Part shown: positions 8,391-17,947 of the stretch, piece after piece | Layout: each line of letters begins with the position of its first letter | Position numbering within the stretch: position 1 is the stretch's first letter | NCBI GenBank assembly: GCA_004558205.1 | Contig: SFDM01000011.1 | Coordinates: 13,971-77,970, forward strand | Direction: 5' to 3' | DNA: 64,000 nucleotides | Source: Pyramidobacter piscolens | Lineage (GTDB): Bacteria > Synergistota > Synergistia > Synergistales > Dethiosulfovibrionaceae | Notes under the pieces: generated by a model | The model's input: the letters and a program-made list of their open reading frames with translations, nothing else | Told to the model about the DNA's origin: nothing | Database searches by the model: none | Made by a program: the position numbers and the translations under genes

Positions 8391-9262
8391 GCCTGCGCTG
8401 TATCGGGGTTGGTCTTCCACCGGCGGTGGAACCAAAACCACTGTTCGGGCGCGCGGCGCACCATTTCTTCAAGGGTTTCGTTGGCTTTCAGCGTCAGTTT
8501 CACGATGTTGCCGCGGCTCCGGCCCTCCTGTCCCGTCGCGAGGGGCGGCAGGATGCACATCTTATAACTGAAGGGAGCCAAGCGGATGCTGTAGATCGGG
8601 ATTAAAGGGACCTGGGCGGTCAAAGAGAGCGCCGCCGGCCCCTCCACCATGGTGGTATGCCGTCCGAGGAACCACACTGGCACGGCATCGCGCCCTGCGT
8701 CCTGGTCGGAAAGCAGGGCGACCCATTTTCCCTGAAGAGCGTGCTTGACCATGGTCCTGACGCCAAGCGCCCCTTTGCGGAGCGTGGTGATTTTCATGTT
8801 CTGACGGTATTTTTCGATCAGTTCCGCAAAATCGGGGTCGTCGGTATCGCGCACGGCCGTCTCCAACGGATATCCCGACAGGGCGACCCAGGCGCCGCAC
8901 AGTTCCCAGTTGCTCATATGGCCCGTCAGGATAAAACAGCCAATTTTCTGGGCGCACAGCCAGTCAAGGTTTTCCTGCCCTTCCACTTCCGACACCATTC
9001 TCAAAACCAGCGACGGATCGTTCTGCGCCGCCAGGACTTCCACGATCATCCAGGCATAATGCCGATAGATTCTTTTCAGAGTGTCGCGCCGCCAACGCAG
9101 GTCCTTCTCGGGGAAGGACAGCCGCAGCGATTCAAGGACCAGCTTTCTTCGAATGGGAATAAGAGCGAAAAGGCCTCGGAATATACCGTAAAGAGTCTTC
9201 GCCCTCCACCCAGGGCGGGCGAAACGGCGAAGGCTCTCCACAGCCAAAACGGACAGCTTCAT
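8387..9262 (-). CDS. Lysophospholipid/lipid A acyltransferase, LpxL/HtrB family
   Basis: 291 residues. The N-terminal basic/hydrophobic part is a membrane anchor. The catalytic H-x4-E motif is in GHMSNWELCG (about 116-125), followed by ALLSDQDAG (about 180-188) and the C-terminal PEQWFWFHRRWKT typical of LpxL/LpxM. The family adds secondary acyl chains to lipid A on the cytoplasmic face of the inner membrane, which implies a diderm host. The start ATG abuts the tyrS stop. Confidence 0.85.
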   Translation of the reverse strand: MKLSVLAVESLRRFARPGWRAKTLYGIFRGLFALIPIRRKLVLESLRLSFPEKDLRWRRDTLKRIYRHYAWMIVEVLAAQNDPSLVLRMVSEVEGQENLDWLCAQKIGCFILTGHMSNWELCGAWVALSGYPLETAVRDTDDPDFAELIEKYRQNMKITTLRKGALGVRTMVKHALQGKWVALLSDQDAGRDAVPVWFLGRHTTMVEGPAALSLTAQVPLIPIYSIRLAPFSYKMCILPPLATGQEGRSRGNIVKLTLKANETLEEMVRRAPEQWFWFHRRWKTNPDTAQA

Positions 9263-10537
9263 TTAGCGGAGGCCGACCATAAAGTACTTTTTCTTGCCCA
9301 GACGGATCAAAGCGTAAAACCCGCACAGCACCTCTTCAGGCTTCAGAAGAGCGCCTTCTTCCACGCGGACGCCGTTGACGGACACGCCGCCGCCGGCAAT
9401 CAGGCGTTTGGCCTCGCCCTTGCTCTTGCAGGCGCCCACTTCCACGAGCACGTCGGTCAGCGCCATAGGCAAAGCGGCCACCTTGCCGCAGGGCGTCTCC
9501 GCCGCAAGGGTGTGCAGCATGGCGTCGGTCAGGTCGGCGGGCGTAAAGGTGCCGCCGAAGAGGATATCGCTGGCGCGTTGGACGTTGTCGGCCGTCTCTT
9601 TTCCGTGGACGATTTTAGTCACTTCATAGGCCAGCACGCGCTGGGCTTCGCGCTTTTCAGGCGCCGCGGCGTGACGGGCCATGATCTCGCCGATATCCTC
9701 AAGGGGCATGAAGGTGAAGTACTTGAGCAGCTTTTCAACGCCCTGGTCCTCGCTGTTGATCCAGAACTGATAGAACTGATAGGGCGAGGTGCGTTTGGGA
9801 TCGAGCCACACGGCGCCGCCTTCGGTCTTGCCGAACTTGTGGCCCGCCGAGGTGAGAAGCAGAGGGTTGGTGCCGCCGTAAACTTCGCCGCCGTCGCACT
9901 TGCGGATATATTCGATGCCGCCGGTGATGTTGCCCTGCTGGTCGTTGCCGCCCATCTGAAGCCGACAGCCGTAGGTCTTGTAAAGGTGATAGAAGTCATA
10001 GGACTGAAGCAGCGTGTAGGAGAACTCAGTGAAGGACAATGTCTTGGTCGGATCCTCGATACGGCTGCGGACGTGTTCTTTGGCGATCATGTAGTTGATC
10101 GAGAAGTATTTTCCCACGTCGCGGAGGAACTCCAGAAAGTTCATGGAGCTCAGCCAGTCGTAGTTGTTCACCAGGATCGCCGAATTCTTGCCGCAGTCGA
10201 AGTCAACAAAATGAGCCAGCTGGGGTTTTACGCCCTCCACGTTCAGCCTGATCTGATCCATGGTCAGGAGGTTGCGCTCCTTGCTCTTCATAGACGGATC
10301 GCCGATCATGCCCGTACCGCCGCCGGCAAGCACCACCGGCCGGTGTCCAAGGCGCTGAAGCCAGGCCAGGCCCATCAGAGGGATCAGATGGCCTACATGG
10401 AGGCTGTCGGCAGTCGGGTCAAATCCCACGTACGCCGTGACCATCTCCGTATCAAACAACTTCTCAAGAGCTTCTTCATCGCTCATCCAGTCGATAAATC
10501 CGCGTTCACGCAGGACTCCAAGCGCATTACGAGCCAA
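9263..10537 (-). CDS. tyrS: Tyrosine--tRNA ligase
   Basis: About 424 residues. Class I signatures: HVGHLIPLMGL (HIGH equivalent) after YVGFDPTADSL, and KFGKT as the KMSKS equivalent. An S4 RNA-binding domain is at the C-terminus (KGEAKRLIAGGGVSVNGVRVEEG). No ATG exists at the 5' end. The TTG at 10537 is 10 nt after AAAGGA and is preferred; a TTG three codons earlier (10546) is almost on the RBS. Charges tRNA-Tyr in the cytoplasm. Confidence 0.95.
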   Translation of the reverse strand: MARNALGVLRERGFIDWMSDEEALEKLFDTEMVTAYVGFDPTADSLHVGHLIPLMGLAWLQRLGHRPVVLAGGGTGMIGDPSMKSKERNLLTMDQIRLNVEGVKPQLAHFVDFDCGKNSAILVNNYDWLSSMNFLEFLRDVGKYFSINYMIAKEHVRSRIEDPTKTLSFTEFSYTLLQSYDFYHLYKTYGCRLQMGGNDQQGNITGGIEYIRKCDGGEVYGGTNPLLLTSAGHKFGKTEGGAVWLDPKRTSPYQFYQFWINSEDQGVEKLLKYFTFMPLEDIGEIMARHAAAPEKREAQRVLAYEVTKIVHGKETADNVQRASDILFGGTFTPADLTDAMLHTLAAETPCGKVAALPMALTDVLVEVGACKSKGEAKRLIAGGGVSVNGVRVEEGALLKPEEVLCGFYALIRLGKKKYFMVGLR

Positions 10538-10848
10538 TCGAATCAATTCCTTTCAGGTTAAAAATAAGCTGAATCAATGATAACACAATCACGAGCAAAA
10601 AGAAGGACCGAAGAAGGAGAAACTCGATTCCACTTTTAAGCGGAACATGCGAAAAAACAGTGACCTGCGCTTATGCTTCGGGCCGCGGGGAAAGAGACCA
10701 ACCAGCCAGACCGAGCGCCCAGGCATGCAAAACGCTTCACAGCCCTGCTCCCTGCCAACAAGAAGACAGCGCCGCCACTCATTTTCAAGAAACTTCGCAT
10801 TTTTTGCAATATTTATCGTTTCGGAATTAAAACCTAATTTCTATAGCT

Positions 10849-10876
10849 TTTCACACCGCCGCTTTAGGACTATACT
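10849..10876 (+). promoter_or_regulatory. Candidate promoter of the peptide operon
   Basis: TTTCAC (10849-10854), 16-bp spacer, TATACT (10871-10876). It would give a leader of nearly 200 nt before the M20 start. The direct repeats at 10881-10920 lie just downstream, where a repressor would block it. Confidence 0.4.
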
Positions 10877-10880
10877 CAGT

Positions 10881-10920
10881 CAGACGGCTAATTCAATAGA
10901 CACGAAGACGGCTATTTCAT
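10881..10920 (+). repeat. Two direct repeats AGACGGCTAwTTCA, possible operator
   Basis: AGACGGCTAATTCA (10882-10895) recurs as AGACGGCTATTTCA (10906-10919) with a 24-bp period, one mismatch in 14. Placement at the expected transcription start suggests a regulator-binding site, perhaps for the HTH protein at 19728-21056. Confidence 0.4.
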
Positions 10921-11077
10921 CAGGCAAAACAAAAAGAACGCACGTAAATAACCTCGCTAACGAGTGCGAATTTTACAGAATCATGATTTTTAGGCACACG
11001 ATAAAAATTGACTATGCGTTCAGAGGCTTTTCTCAGAAACGAGATATAAAAGTTATTTTCAGAAAGGATCGGTTATC

Positions 11078-12274
11078 TTGAGTTCTAACATAAAGGACAG
11101 GGTATTAATCGCCATCGATAACAGCAAGGACACGCTTGTGGAGCTTTCCCACCGGATTCACGCGCAACCGGAGCTGGCGTTCCACGAGCAGAAAACGGCA
11201 GCGCTTCTTTGTTCTTTTTTAGAGGAGAGAAATTTTAAAGTCACCCGCGGCTATGGCGGTTTGGAAACGGCTTTTTACGCCGAAGCCCGAGGTAAGGCGG
11301 AGCGCCCCAAGGTAGCTTTTCTGGCGGAGTACGACGCGCTGAAAGGCATCGGCCATGGCTGCGGCCACAATATTATCGCCACCTGCGCGGTAGGCGCTTT
11401 TATCGGCGCAGCGGCAGCCGTAACGGAGCAGGACGGTTCGGTCTGTATTATCGGGACTCCGGCAGAAGAGGGCGGCGGCGGCAAGGTCATCATGCTCGAA
11501 AACGGCGCCTTTGACGGAGTGGATTTCGCGCTGATGATCCATCCTACGGCCGGTAAGTCCATGATCGGGCGCGGCGGCCGGGCGGCCGTCGTGGTTACAG
11601 TCAGCTTCCGCGGACGAAACGCCCATTCGTCGGATCCCAGCAAGGGAATCAACGCTTTGAACGCCCTGCTCAACCTCTTTGCCGCGATCGACATGATGCG
11701 CCCTTCAATGCCCCTGGGAGCGAACGTCAACGGGATCGTCACTCATGGCGGCGAGGCGGCGAACATCATTCCGGGGTATAGCTGCGGAGAATTTTCCGTC
11801 CGGGCTCATACGCTCCACGATCTTAAAAACATCGTAAAAATCATCAGGCAGTGCGTGGAATCGTCGGAGAAACTGACGGGGACAAAGGCTGAAATGGAGA
11901 TCGGCCGTTATTACGGAGAACGATATCCCAACAGGCCCCTGGGCGAAGCTTTCAAGGCCAATATGGCGCTGTTGGGAGAGGAAATGTTCTATCCCACGCC
12001 GAATATGCAGTATGGCTCGTCAGACATCGGCAACGTATCCATCAAGCTGCCCGCAATCCATGAATACCTGTCCATAGCCCAGGCGGGGATCAACGCCCAT
12101 TCGGCGGATTTCGCGGAAGCGGCGCTCTCCCCCCGGGCGGACCAGGTGTGCATCCTTGGCGCAAAAGGACTGGCGATGACGGCTATGGACGTTCTGACGA
12201 ACGCAAAACTGAGACAGGAGGCTTTGGAAAGTCACGAAAAGCAAATCCCCGATATTTATAAACATGAATCATAA
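11078..12274 (+). CDS. M20 family metallo-amidohydrolase/peptidase (AbgB/hippurate hydrolase-like)
   Basis: 398 residues from a TTG at 11078, nine nt after AAAGGA. M20 features: the N-terminal LVELSHRIHAQPELAFHEQKTA, metal ligands in AFLAEYDALKGIGHGCGHN and TPAEEGGGGK, then a lid/dimerisation domain with NAHSSDPSKGINALNALL, and a final AGINAHSADFAEAA with the last ligand His. The absence of a signal peptide puts it in the cytoplasm. It would deacylate or cleave small N-acyl or peptide substrates. It leads an operon with an M28-like protein and a dipeptide ABC importer. Confidence 0.9.
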   Translation: MSSNIKDRVLIAIDNSKDTLVELSHRIHAQPELAFHEQKTAALLCSFLEERNFKVTRGYGGLETAFYAEARGKAERPKVAFLAEYDALKGIGHGCGHNIIATCAVGAFIGAAAAVTEQDGSVCIIGTPAEEGGGGKVIMLENGAFDGVDFALMIHPTAGKSMIGRGGRAAVVVTVSFRGRNAHSSDPSKGINALNALLNLFAAIDMMRPSMPLGANVNGIVTHGGEAANIIPGYSCGEFSVRAHTLHDLKNIVKIIRQCVESSEKLTGTKAEMEIGRYYGERYPNRPLGEAFKANMALLGEEMFYPTPNMQYGSSDIGNVSIKLPAIHEYLSIAQAGINAHSADFAEAALSPRADQVCILGAKGLAMTAMDVLTNAKLRQEALESHEKQIPDIYKHES

Positions 12275-12346
12275 CGGCATTTCCTTTTCTTTTATTGATA
12301 AGCGTAGAACGGCATCGATCAAAAAAATAAAAAGTAGGTGGCACAG

Positions 12347-14101
12347 ATGAGTATGATAGAAGACAGAGACAAGCGTGCTGAAACTTTTGCCCAAAAGGTT
12401 GCTCAAGAACTGGACGTGGAACGGATGCTTGAAGACCTTCAGGCCTTTAATAAACTGGAGAGATACACCGGTTCTCCCGACGGAGAAAAAACGGTCGACC
12501 TTATTACAGAACGAATGCGTTCTCTGGGCATTCCTGTGGCTCGCGAGTATTACGATATCTACCGCAGCCTGCCCTTGGACGCCAGCGTGGAAATTATCAC
12601 GGGCGCTTCCGTACCGAAGAAATATCGCGCTACGCCTTACGTCTACAGCGGCTGCGCCCATAATCTCCAAGCCCCTGTGATCTTCGATTCATACAGCGAA
12701 AGCGGAGACTGTCCTCAAGTTCTGATGGAAAAACGTTTTGCGGCCTTTAAGGACAAAATAGTTCTCACTCACGACAACACTTACAAGTTTGCCTGCATGG
12801 CAAAGCAGGCAGGGGCTCTGGGGATACTCAATATCTGGGTCGCCGATATCGCCCATCACGGCACCCTGGGCGGTGTCTGGGGAACGCCCGAACCCGACGA
12901 TCTGCAATATCGCTATCCCCATATCCCCTACGTCGAACTTGTAAAAAGCGACGGCGAGGAACTGAAGTCCCTGCTGCGCCAAGGAAGCGGCGTGACCGTC
13001 TCCTTAAACGTCTCCATGGACAACAGTATCAAGAAAAGCAGCATGCCCATCGCTACGATCAAAGGGGCAAGCGACAAATTCGTGCTTGTCTCAGGGCATT
13101 ACGATTCATGGTATGAAGGTATCACCGACAACGCCGTCGCGAACGTTTCCATGATGGAGCTGGCGCGCGTCCTGCAGGAACACCGTTCGGAACTGAATAG
13201 GACCGTAGTCCTGGCCTGGTGGTCGGGGCACTCTGACGGACGCTATTCAGGCTCGACTTGGTACTTTGACCACCACTGGCATGAGCTGAAAAACAACTGC
13301 GTCGCCCACGTCAATATGGATATCTGCGGCTGTAAGAGCTCTGATCTGGTAGGATTCAACACGTCCATGCTCGAGGGAGCGTCCTTCGCGGAAGATTTTC
13401 TGAAGGAATTCAACAAAGAAACGCCCATCCCGCCCGTGCCCATGGCGCGCTTTGCCGATCAAACTTTTTGGGGGACCCACGTACCTCTCGCCATTATGCC
13501 CAAGTTTTCGCGCAAAATCCTGCCCGGAGAACGCACCTTCTACTGGTGGCACACTAAACAGGACACCATCGACAAAATCGATCCCGCCATCGTACTGCGC
13601 GACAGCAGGGTCATCGCAAAACTGGCCTGCATCTTTGCCAACGCGAAAAAACTCCCCGTCGACCTTGCAGGATTTGTCGAAATGATGGACAAGAGACTTC
13701 ATGACATAGAGGAACAACTCAGCCCCGATTTTGAGATGTCGGACCTGTTCCCCTATATGGACCGCCTGAAAAATGTGATCGAAAAGCTAAATCTGGCGCT
13801 GAAAGATCAGGAAGACACCGACGGGATTATCACCGCCGTCGCGGGAGAACTGACGCGTATTACCTACACATCTTCCAGCCCCTACCATCAGGATTTGGCC
13901 GTGGAAAGCCCTCAGTTCCCCAAACTCAGCTGCGCCATGGGACAGACGCCTGAAAACACGCAGCCCGATTACTATCTTGCTCTGAAAACCCTTTTCATGC
14001 GCCAGAAGAACCGGCTGAGCGGCCAAATCTGTGAAGTCATCGAAAAATGCGAAAATCAGCTCTTCCGCTGGAAAGCGGCGGAGAGCGATCAGAAGGTTTA
14101 A
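12347..14101 (+). CDS. M28-family peptidase-like protein with altered catalytic Glu
   Basis: 584 residues from the ATG at 12347 (RBS AGGTGG; an upstream in-frame GTG lies within the RBS). The middle part follows the M28 fold: LVSGHYDSWYEGITDNAVANVSMMEL supplies His and bridging Asp ligands, HVNMDICG another Asp and FYWWHTKQDTID the final His. A PA-like insert precedes it (about 100-230). Where M28 enzymes have a Glu-Glu pair (catalytic base plus ligand), this protein reads WWSGHSDGRYSGSTWY, with His-Ser in place of Glu-Glu. A long C-terminal extension follows. No signal peptide. Probably a peptidase with a modified metal site. Confidence 0.75.
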   Translation: MSMIEDRDKRAETFAQKVAQELDVERMLEDLQAFNKLERYTGSPDGEKTVDLITERMRSLGIPVAREYYDIYRSLPLDASVEIITGASVPKKYRATPYVYSGCAHNLQAPVIFDSYSESGDCPQVLMEKRFAAFKDKIVLTHDNTYKFACMAKQAGALGILNIWVADIAHHGTLGGVWGTPEPDDLQYRYPHIPYVELVKSDGEELKSLLRQGSGVTVSLNVSMDNSIKKSSMPIATIKGASDKFVLVSGHYDSWYEGITDNAVANVSMMELARVLQEHRSELNRTVVLAWWSGHSDGRYSGSTWYFDHHWHELKNNCVAHVNMDICGCKSSDLVGFNTSMLEGASFAEDFLKEFNKETPIPPVPMARFADQTFWGTHVPLAIMPKFSRKILPGERTFYWWHTKQDTIDKIDPAIVLRDSRVIAKLACIFANAKKLPVDLAGFVEMMDKRLHDIEEQLSPDFEMSDLFPYMDRLKNVIEKLNLALKDQEDTDGIITAVAGELTRITYTSSSPYHQDLAVESPQFPKLSCAMGQTPENTQPDYYLALKTLFMRQKNRLSGQICEVIEKCENQLFRWKAAESDQKV

Positions 14102-14106
14102 GGGTC

Positions 14107-15075
14107 ATGTTCAGGTATGTTCTGAAGCGCTTTCTCCTGGTCATCCCCGTGCTGCTGGGAGCAACCTTTCTCGTGTTTTCGATCATGGAGCTGACCCCTG
14201 GAGATCCTGCGCGCCTCATGCTGGGCAATGAAGCAACCCTGGAGGACATTCACAATTTAAGAGAGGAAATGGGATTGAATGATCCCTTTCTCGTACGGTA
14301 CGCCCGTTTCGTCATCAATATGCTCCGGGGCGACCTGGGAACTTCCTACCGAAACAATCTGGAAGTTTCAAAACAGGTGCTTCAGAGGTTGAAAAACACC
14401 ATGATCCTCGCTGGGGCAGCGGTTCTCATAGCAGTGATCATCGGCATCCCCGTGGGCATTATATCGGCCATAAAGCAATATACGGCCTTTGACAATATCG
14501 TCATGATGGTGACGCTGTTCCTGGCGGCTTCCCCGGTCTTCTGGATGGGATTGATGCTCGTCATCATCTTCGCCCTGAAGCTGGGCATACTGCCGGCGGC
14601 GGGCATGAAAAGCGGTTTTCCTGCCATGCTCATCAGCCTCATCCTGCCAGCTTTTACCCTTTCCAGCAATACGCTGGCGATTATTGCCAGGACAACGCGC
14701 GCTTCCATGCTGGAAGTAGTACGGCAAGACTATATCGATACGGCCCGCGCAAAGGGGGTTTCAGAGTACCGGATTACGGTCAGACACATGCTCACCAACG
14801 CGCTGATCCCGATCATCACCATCATCGGAATCAGCTTCGGCGGACTGCTTGGAGGATCGGTCGTCACTGAATCCATTTTCGCCTGGCCAGGCGTGGGGCG
14901 TTTTATCGTGGAGTCAATCAACTTCAAGGACACGCCTTCAATCTTGGCTTCCGTGGTGATGCTTTCAGTGTTCTCCACCTTCGTCAACCTGTTTGTGGAT
15001 CTTCTCTACGCTTTTGTGGATCCGCGCATTAAATCTCAATATCAATCAGGAAAGGGGCGTCTCTCTTCCAAATGA
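14107..15075 (+). CDS. dppB: Dipeptide/oligopeptide ABC transporter permease, DppB type
   Basis: 322 residues from the ATG at 14107, five nt after the peptidase stop. An N-terminal RYVLKRFLLVIPVLLGATFLVF helix, the GDPARLMLG periplasmic segment and the EAA loop DYIDTARAKGVSEYRITVRHMLTNALIP identify it. Six helices are expected in the inner membrane. Its end overlaps the dppC start (ATGA). Confidence 0.93.
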   Translation: MFRYVLKRFLLVIPVLLGATFLVFSIMELTPGDPARLMLGNEATLEDIHNLREEMGLNDPFLVRYARFVINMLRGDLGTSYRNNLEVSKQVLQRLKNTMILAGAAVLIAVIIGIPVGIISAIKQYTAFDNIVMMVTLFLAASPVFWMGLMLVIIFALKLGILPAAGMKSGFPAMLISLILPAFTLSSNTLAIIARTTRASMLEVVRQDYIDTARAKGVSEYRITVRHMLTNALIPIITIIGISFGGLLGGSVVTESIFAWPGVGRFIVESINFKDTPSILASVVMLSVFSTFVNLFVDLLYAFVDPRIKSQYQSGKGRLSSK

Positions 15076-15974
15076 ACAAACACACGGAAAAAAATACGGC
15101 AGCTCGAGACAGGACGCTCTTTCAGCAGGCATGGAGGCAGTTTCGGCGAAATCGCAGAGCCATGATCGGGCTTTTCATCATCGCCTTTCTGTTTCTTGTA
15201 GTCATCGTCACCGTCTTGATAGATCTTTTTACCAATGACGGCGTGTACACCCAATACGTCGTGAAACAGAACCTGGCGAACAAACTGGCCAAGCCCAGTC
15301 TGCAGCACATACTCGGCTGCGACGAATTCGGGCGGGATATGCTCTTCCGGATTTTATGGGGCACCAAATACTCCCTGTTGCTGGGCTTCAGTGCCGTTAC
15401 GCTTTCCTTTCTCATTGGAGGGCCTCCCGGAATGTTCGCTGGCTTCTACGGCGGAAAAGTGGACAACATCATCATGAGAGTCATGGATATCTTCATGGCC
15501 TGTCCCTTTATCCTTCTGGCCATGGCAATCGTCTCGGCGCTAGGCGCCAGCACCTTAAACCTGTTGATCGCGCTGGGCGTGTCAGGGATGGCTTCTTTCT
15601 CGCGCGTCGCCCGCGCGGCGGTGATGTCCGTCAAAGACAAAGAGTTCGTGGAAGCAGCTCGGGCTGTGGGAGCCAGCGATTTTACCATTATCTTCAAGTA
15701 CATCCTGCCGAACGCCATGGCTCCCATCTTGGTTCAGCTCACTCTGAGAATTGGCTCTTCCATCCTGTACGTAGCGGGGCTTTCGTACATCGGCCTGGGA
15801 ATTCAGCCGCCAACGCCTGAATGGGGCGCCATTTTGACGGCCGCGAAGATCTATATGAGGAACGCCTGGCACATTTCGGCATTTCCGGGGCTTTTTCTGG
15901 TTATCACAGTCGTCGCGTTTAACCTTTTCGGCGATGGGTTAAGAGACGCTCTGGACCCAAAACTGAAAAAGTAA
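15072..15974 (+). CDS. dppC: Dipeptide/oligopeptide ABC transporter permease, DppC type
   Basis: 300 residues. Typical DppC N-terminus (AWRQFRRNRRAMIGLFIIAFLFLVV), the HILGCDEFGRDMLFRILWG segment and the EAA loop EFVEAARAVGASDFTIIFKYILPNAMAPILV. It forms the channel with DppB. Tight overlap with dppB shows one transcript. Confidence 0.93.
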   Translation: MNKHTEKNTAARDRTLFQQAWRQFRRNRRAMIGLFIIAFLFLVVIVTVLIDLFTNDGVYTQYVVKQNLANKLAKPSLQHILGCDEFGRDMLFRILWGTKYSLLLGFSAVTLSFLIGGPPGMFAGFYGGKVDNIIMRVMDIFMACPFILLAMAIVSALGASTLNLLIALGVSGMASFSRVARAAVMSVKDKEFVEAARAVGASDFTIIFKYILPNAMAPILVQLTLRIGSSILYVAGLSYIGLGIQPPTPEWGAILTAAKIYMRNAWHISAFPGLFLVITVVAFNLFGDGLRDALDPKLKK

Positions 15975-15984
15975 GGGAGGTACA

Positions 15985-16995
15985 GTGACGGTGAATTCAA
16001 TTCTTGAAATTCGAGATCTGACAGTTCGCTTCGAGACGGACGACGGCGTCGTAAAAGCCCTGAACGGCATTAACCTCAAATTAGAAGAAGGCATCACCCT
16101 GGGGCTGGTCGGCGAGACAGGGGCAGGAAAAACCACCCTGGCCAAAAGCATTATGCGCATTATCCCTCAGCCTCCGGGAAAGATCATTTCAGGGGAAATC
16201 CTTTATGAAGGCAGGGACCTTCTCAAGATGAGCCACGCGGAGATCTGTAAAATACGCGGGGCCCAGATCTCCATGATTTTCCAGGACCCCATGACGTCAT
16301 TGAATCCGGTGATGACCGTAGGTGATCAAATTGCGGAAGCCATTCAAACCCATCAGCTCGTTTCCGCCGTCGTAGCTACGCAGAAAACCTGCGCGATGAT
16401 GGAACTGGTAGGCATCAACGCAGACCGTATGGGAGACTATCCCCATCAGTTTTCCGGCGGCATGAAACAGCGTGTGATCATCGCTATCGCCTTGGCCTGC
16501 AATCCCAAAATTCTCATTGCCGACGAGCCGACCACCGCACTGGACGTTACGATCCAGGCACAAGTTCTGGAAATGATGCAGGATTTGAAGAAAAAATTCC
16601 ATACGGCCACCATTCTCATTACCCATGACTTAGGTGTAGTAGCCCAGACCTGTGAAAAAGCGGCCATTATCTATGCGGGCGAGATTGTGGAAAGCGGGAG
16701 TATTCATGAGATCTTCAAGGAAATGAGTCATCCTTATACGATCGGCCTCATGAATTCAATTCCCAAAATCAATTCGGAAGAACGCCGCTTGAATCCCATC
16801 GACGGCCTCATGCCCGATCCCATGAACCTGCCCGCAGGATGCAATTTCTGTGACCGCTGTAAATTTGCCGCCTCCAAATGCTGGGAAAAGGAACCTCCCG
16901 TCGTCCACCTGGGCGGCGAACACTTCGTAAAATGTTTCATGATAGAGAGTCGCCAGAAGCGCGAAGATTGGAAGGTCGAAAATGGACGACAATAA
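15985..16995 (+). CDS. dppD: Dipeptide/oligopeptide ABC transporter ATP-binding protein, DppD type
   Basis: 336 residues; GTG at 15985 (a second GTG two codons on is possible; RBS GGGAGG). Walker A GETGAGKTT (the usual S is T), signature FSGGMKQRVIIAIAL, Walker B ILIADEPTTALDVT. The C-terminal oligopeptide domain has the cysteine motif CNFCDRCKFAASKCW, which in the family binds an iron-sulfur cluster. It overlaps the next gene by 14 nt. Confidence 0.93.
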   Translation: MTVNSILEIRDLTVRFETDDGVVKALNGINLKLEEGITLGLVGETGAGKTTLAKSIMRIIPQPPGKIISGEILYEGRDLLKMSHAEICKIRGAQISMIFQDPMTSLNPVMTVGDQIAEAIQTHQLVSAVVATQKTCAMMELVGINADRMGDYPHQFSGGMKQRVIIAIALACNPKILIADEPTTALDVTIQAQVLEMMQDLKKKFHTATILITHDLGVVAQTCEKAAIIYAGEIVESGSIHEIFKEMSHPYTIGLMNSIPKINSEERRLNPIDGLMPDPMNLPAGCNFCDRCKFAASKCWEKEPPVVHLGGEHFVKCFMIESRQKREDWKVENGRQ

Positions 16996-17947
16996 AGTAC
17001 TCCTTAAAGTTGAACATTTAAAGAAGTACTTCCAGACGAAGCGTGGTACGCTGCTCGCTGTAGACGACATTTCATTCGCGATCAGGGAGGGCGAGACTTT
17101 AGGGATCGTCGGCGAATCGGGCTGCGGAAAGTCGACACTGGGGCGCGCCATCCTCCGCCTTCACGAGCCCACGGCAGGATCAGTTATCTACAACGGTGAA
17201 AATATCCTGAACTTCGACAGGGAACGGATGAAAAAAGTCCGTTCGGACATGCAGATCATCTTTCAGGATCCCTATTCTTCGTTGAACCCTCGCATGACGG
17301 TAAGCCAGGCCATCGCCGCGCCGCTGCTTATACAAGGAGTTTACGGGCCCCATGAAAAAAATACGCTGCAGAAAAAAATTGACGAGATGATGGACTTGGT
17401 GGGACTGGCCAAGCGCTTCGCCAACTCCTATCCTCATGAGCTGGACGGCGGACGCCGCCAGCGCATCGGTATCGCCCGGGCGCTCTCGCTAAACCCAAAG
17501 TTCATCGTCTGCGACGAGCCCGTGTCCGCGCTGGACGTTTCGATTCAGGCGCAGGTCCTGAACCTGATGCAGGACCTTCAGGAAAACCTGGGTTTGACCT
17601 ACATGTTCATCACTCACAACTTGAGCGTGGTCAAGCACCTCTCGAACTCGATCATGGTCATGTATTTAGGCCAGATGGTCGAACTTGCCGACTCGCGCAC
17701 CCTTTTTAAGGAGCCGTCCCATCCCTATACACAGGCGCTCCTTTCGGCCATTCCCGTTCCAGACCCCGACGTGAAGATGCAGCGAGTAATTTTAAAGGGC
17801 GAGATTACGTCGCCTATCAACGTTCCAGAAGGATGCCGCTTTGCCAAACGCTGCGCTTACGCGCGTCCCGATTGTGAAACGCGCAAAGTCAACCTGACGG
17901 AGATCTCTCCGGGACATTTTGTCGCCTGCCGTCTTTTTGAGCGCTGA
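16982..17947 (+). CDS. dppF: Dipeptide/oligopeptide ABC transporter ATP-binding protein, DppF type
   Basis: 321 residues. Walker A GESGCGKST, Q-loop IFQDPYSSLNPRMTV, Walker B FIVCDEPVSALDVS, switch FITHNLSVV. The signature reads ELDGGRRQRIGIARAL, with Asp for the usual Ser of LSGG. The C-terminal oligopeptide cysteine motif (CRFAKRCAYARPDC) is present. It partners DppD as the heterodimeric ATPase of the importer. Confidence 0.92.
   Translation: MDDNKVLLKVEHLKKYFQTKRGTLLAVDDISFAIREGETLGIVGESGCGKSTLGRAILRLHEPTAGSVIYNGENILNFDRERMKKVRSDMQIIFQDPYSSLNPRMTVSQAIAAPLLIQGVYGPHEKNTLQKKIDEMMDLVGLAKRFANSYPHELDGGRRQRIGIARALSLNPKFIVCDEPVSALDVSIQAQVLNLMQDLQENLGLTYMFITHNLSVVKHLSNSIMVMYLGQMVELADSRTLFKEPSHPYTQALLSAIPVPDPDVKMQRVILKGEITSPINVPEGCRFAKRCAYARPDCETRKVNLTEISPGHFVACRLFER

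Larger units (their letters stand above)
10538..11077. other. 540-bp intergenic region, divergent between tyrS and the peptide operon
   Basis: Reading frames here (for example 10647-11081 on +) lack an RBS and any recognisable protein. No T-box consensus was found on the minus strand before tyrS. It contains a plus-strand promoter candidate and a pair of direct repeats, listed separately. The rest is AT-rich and unexplained. Confidence 0.5.

Noticed and set aside
10647..11081. 144-codon frame upstream of the M20 gene
   Set aside because: No RBS, composition unlike the neighbours, and no recognisable domain; it lies over the promoter region.
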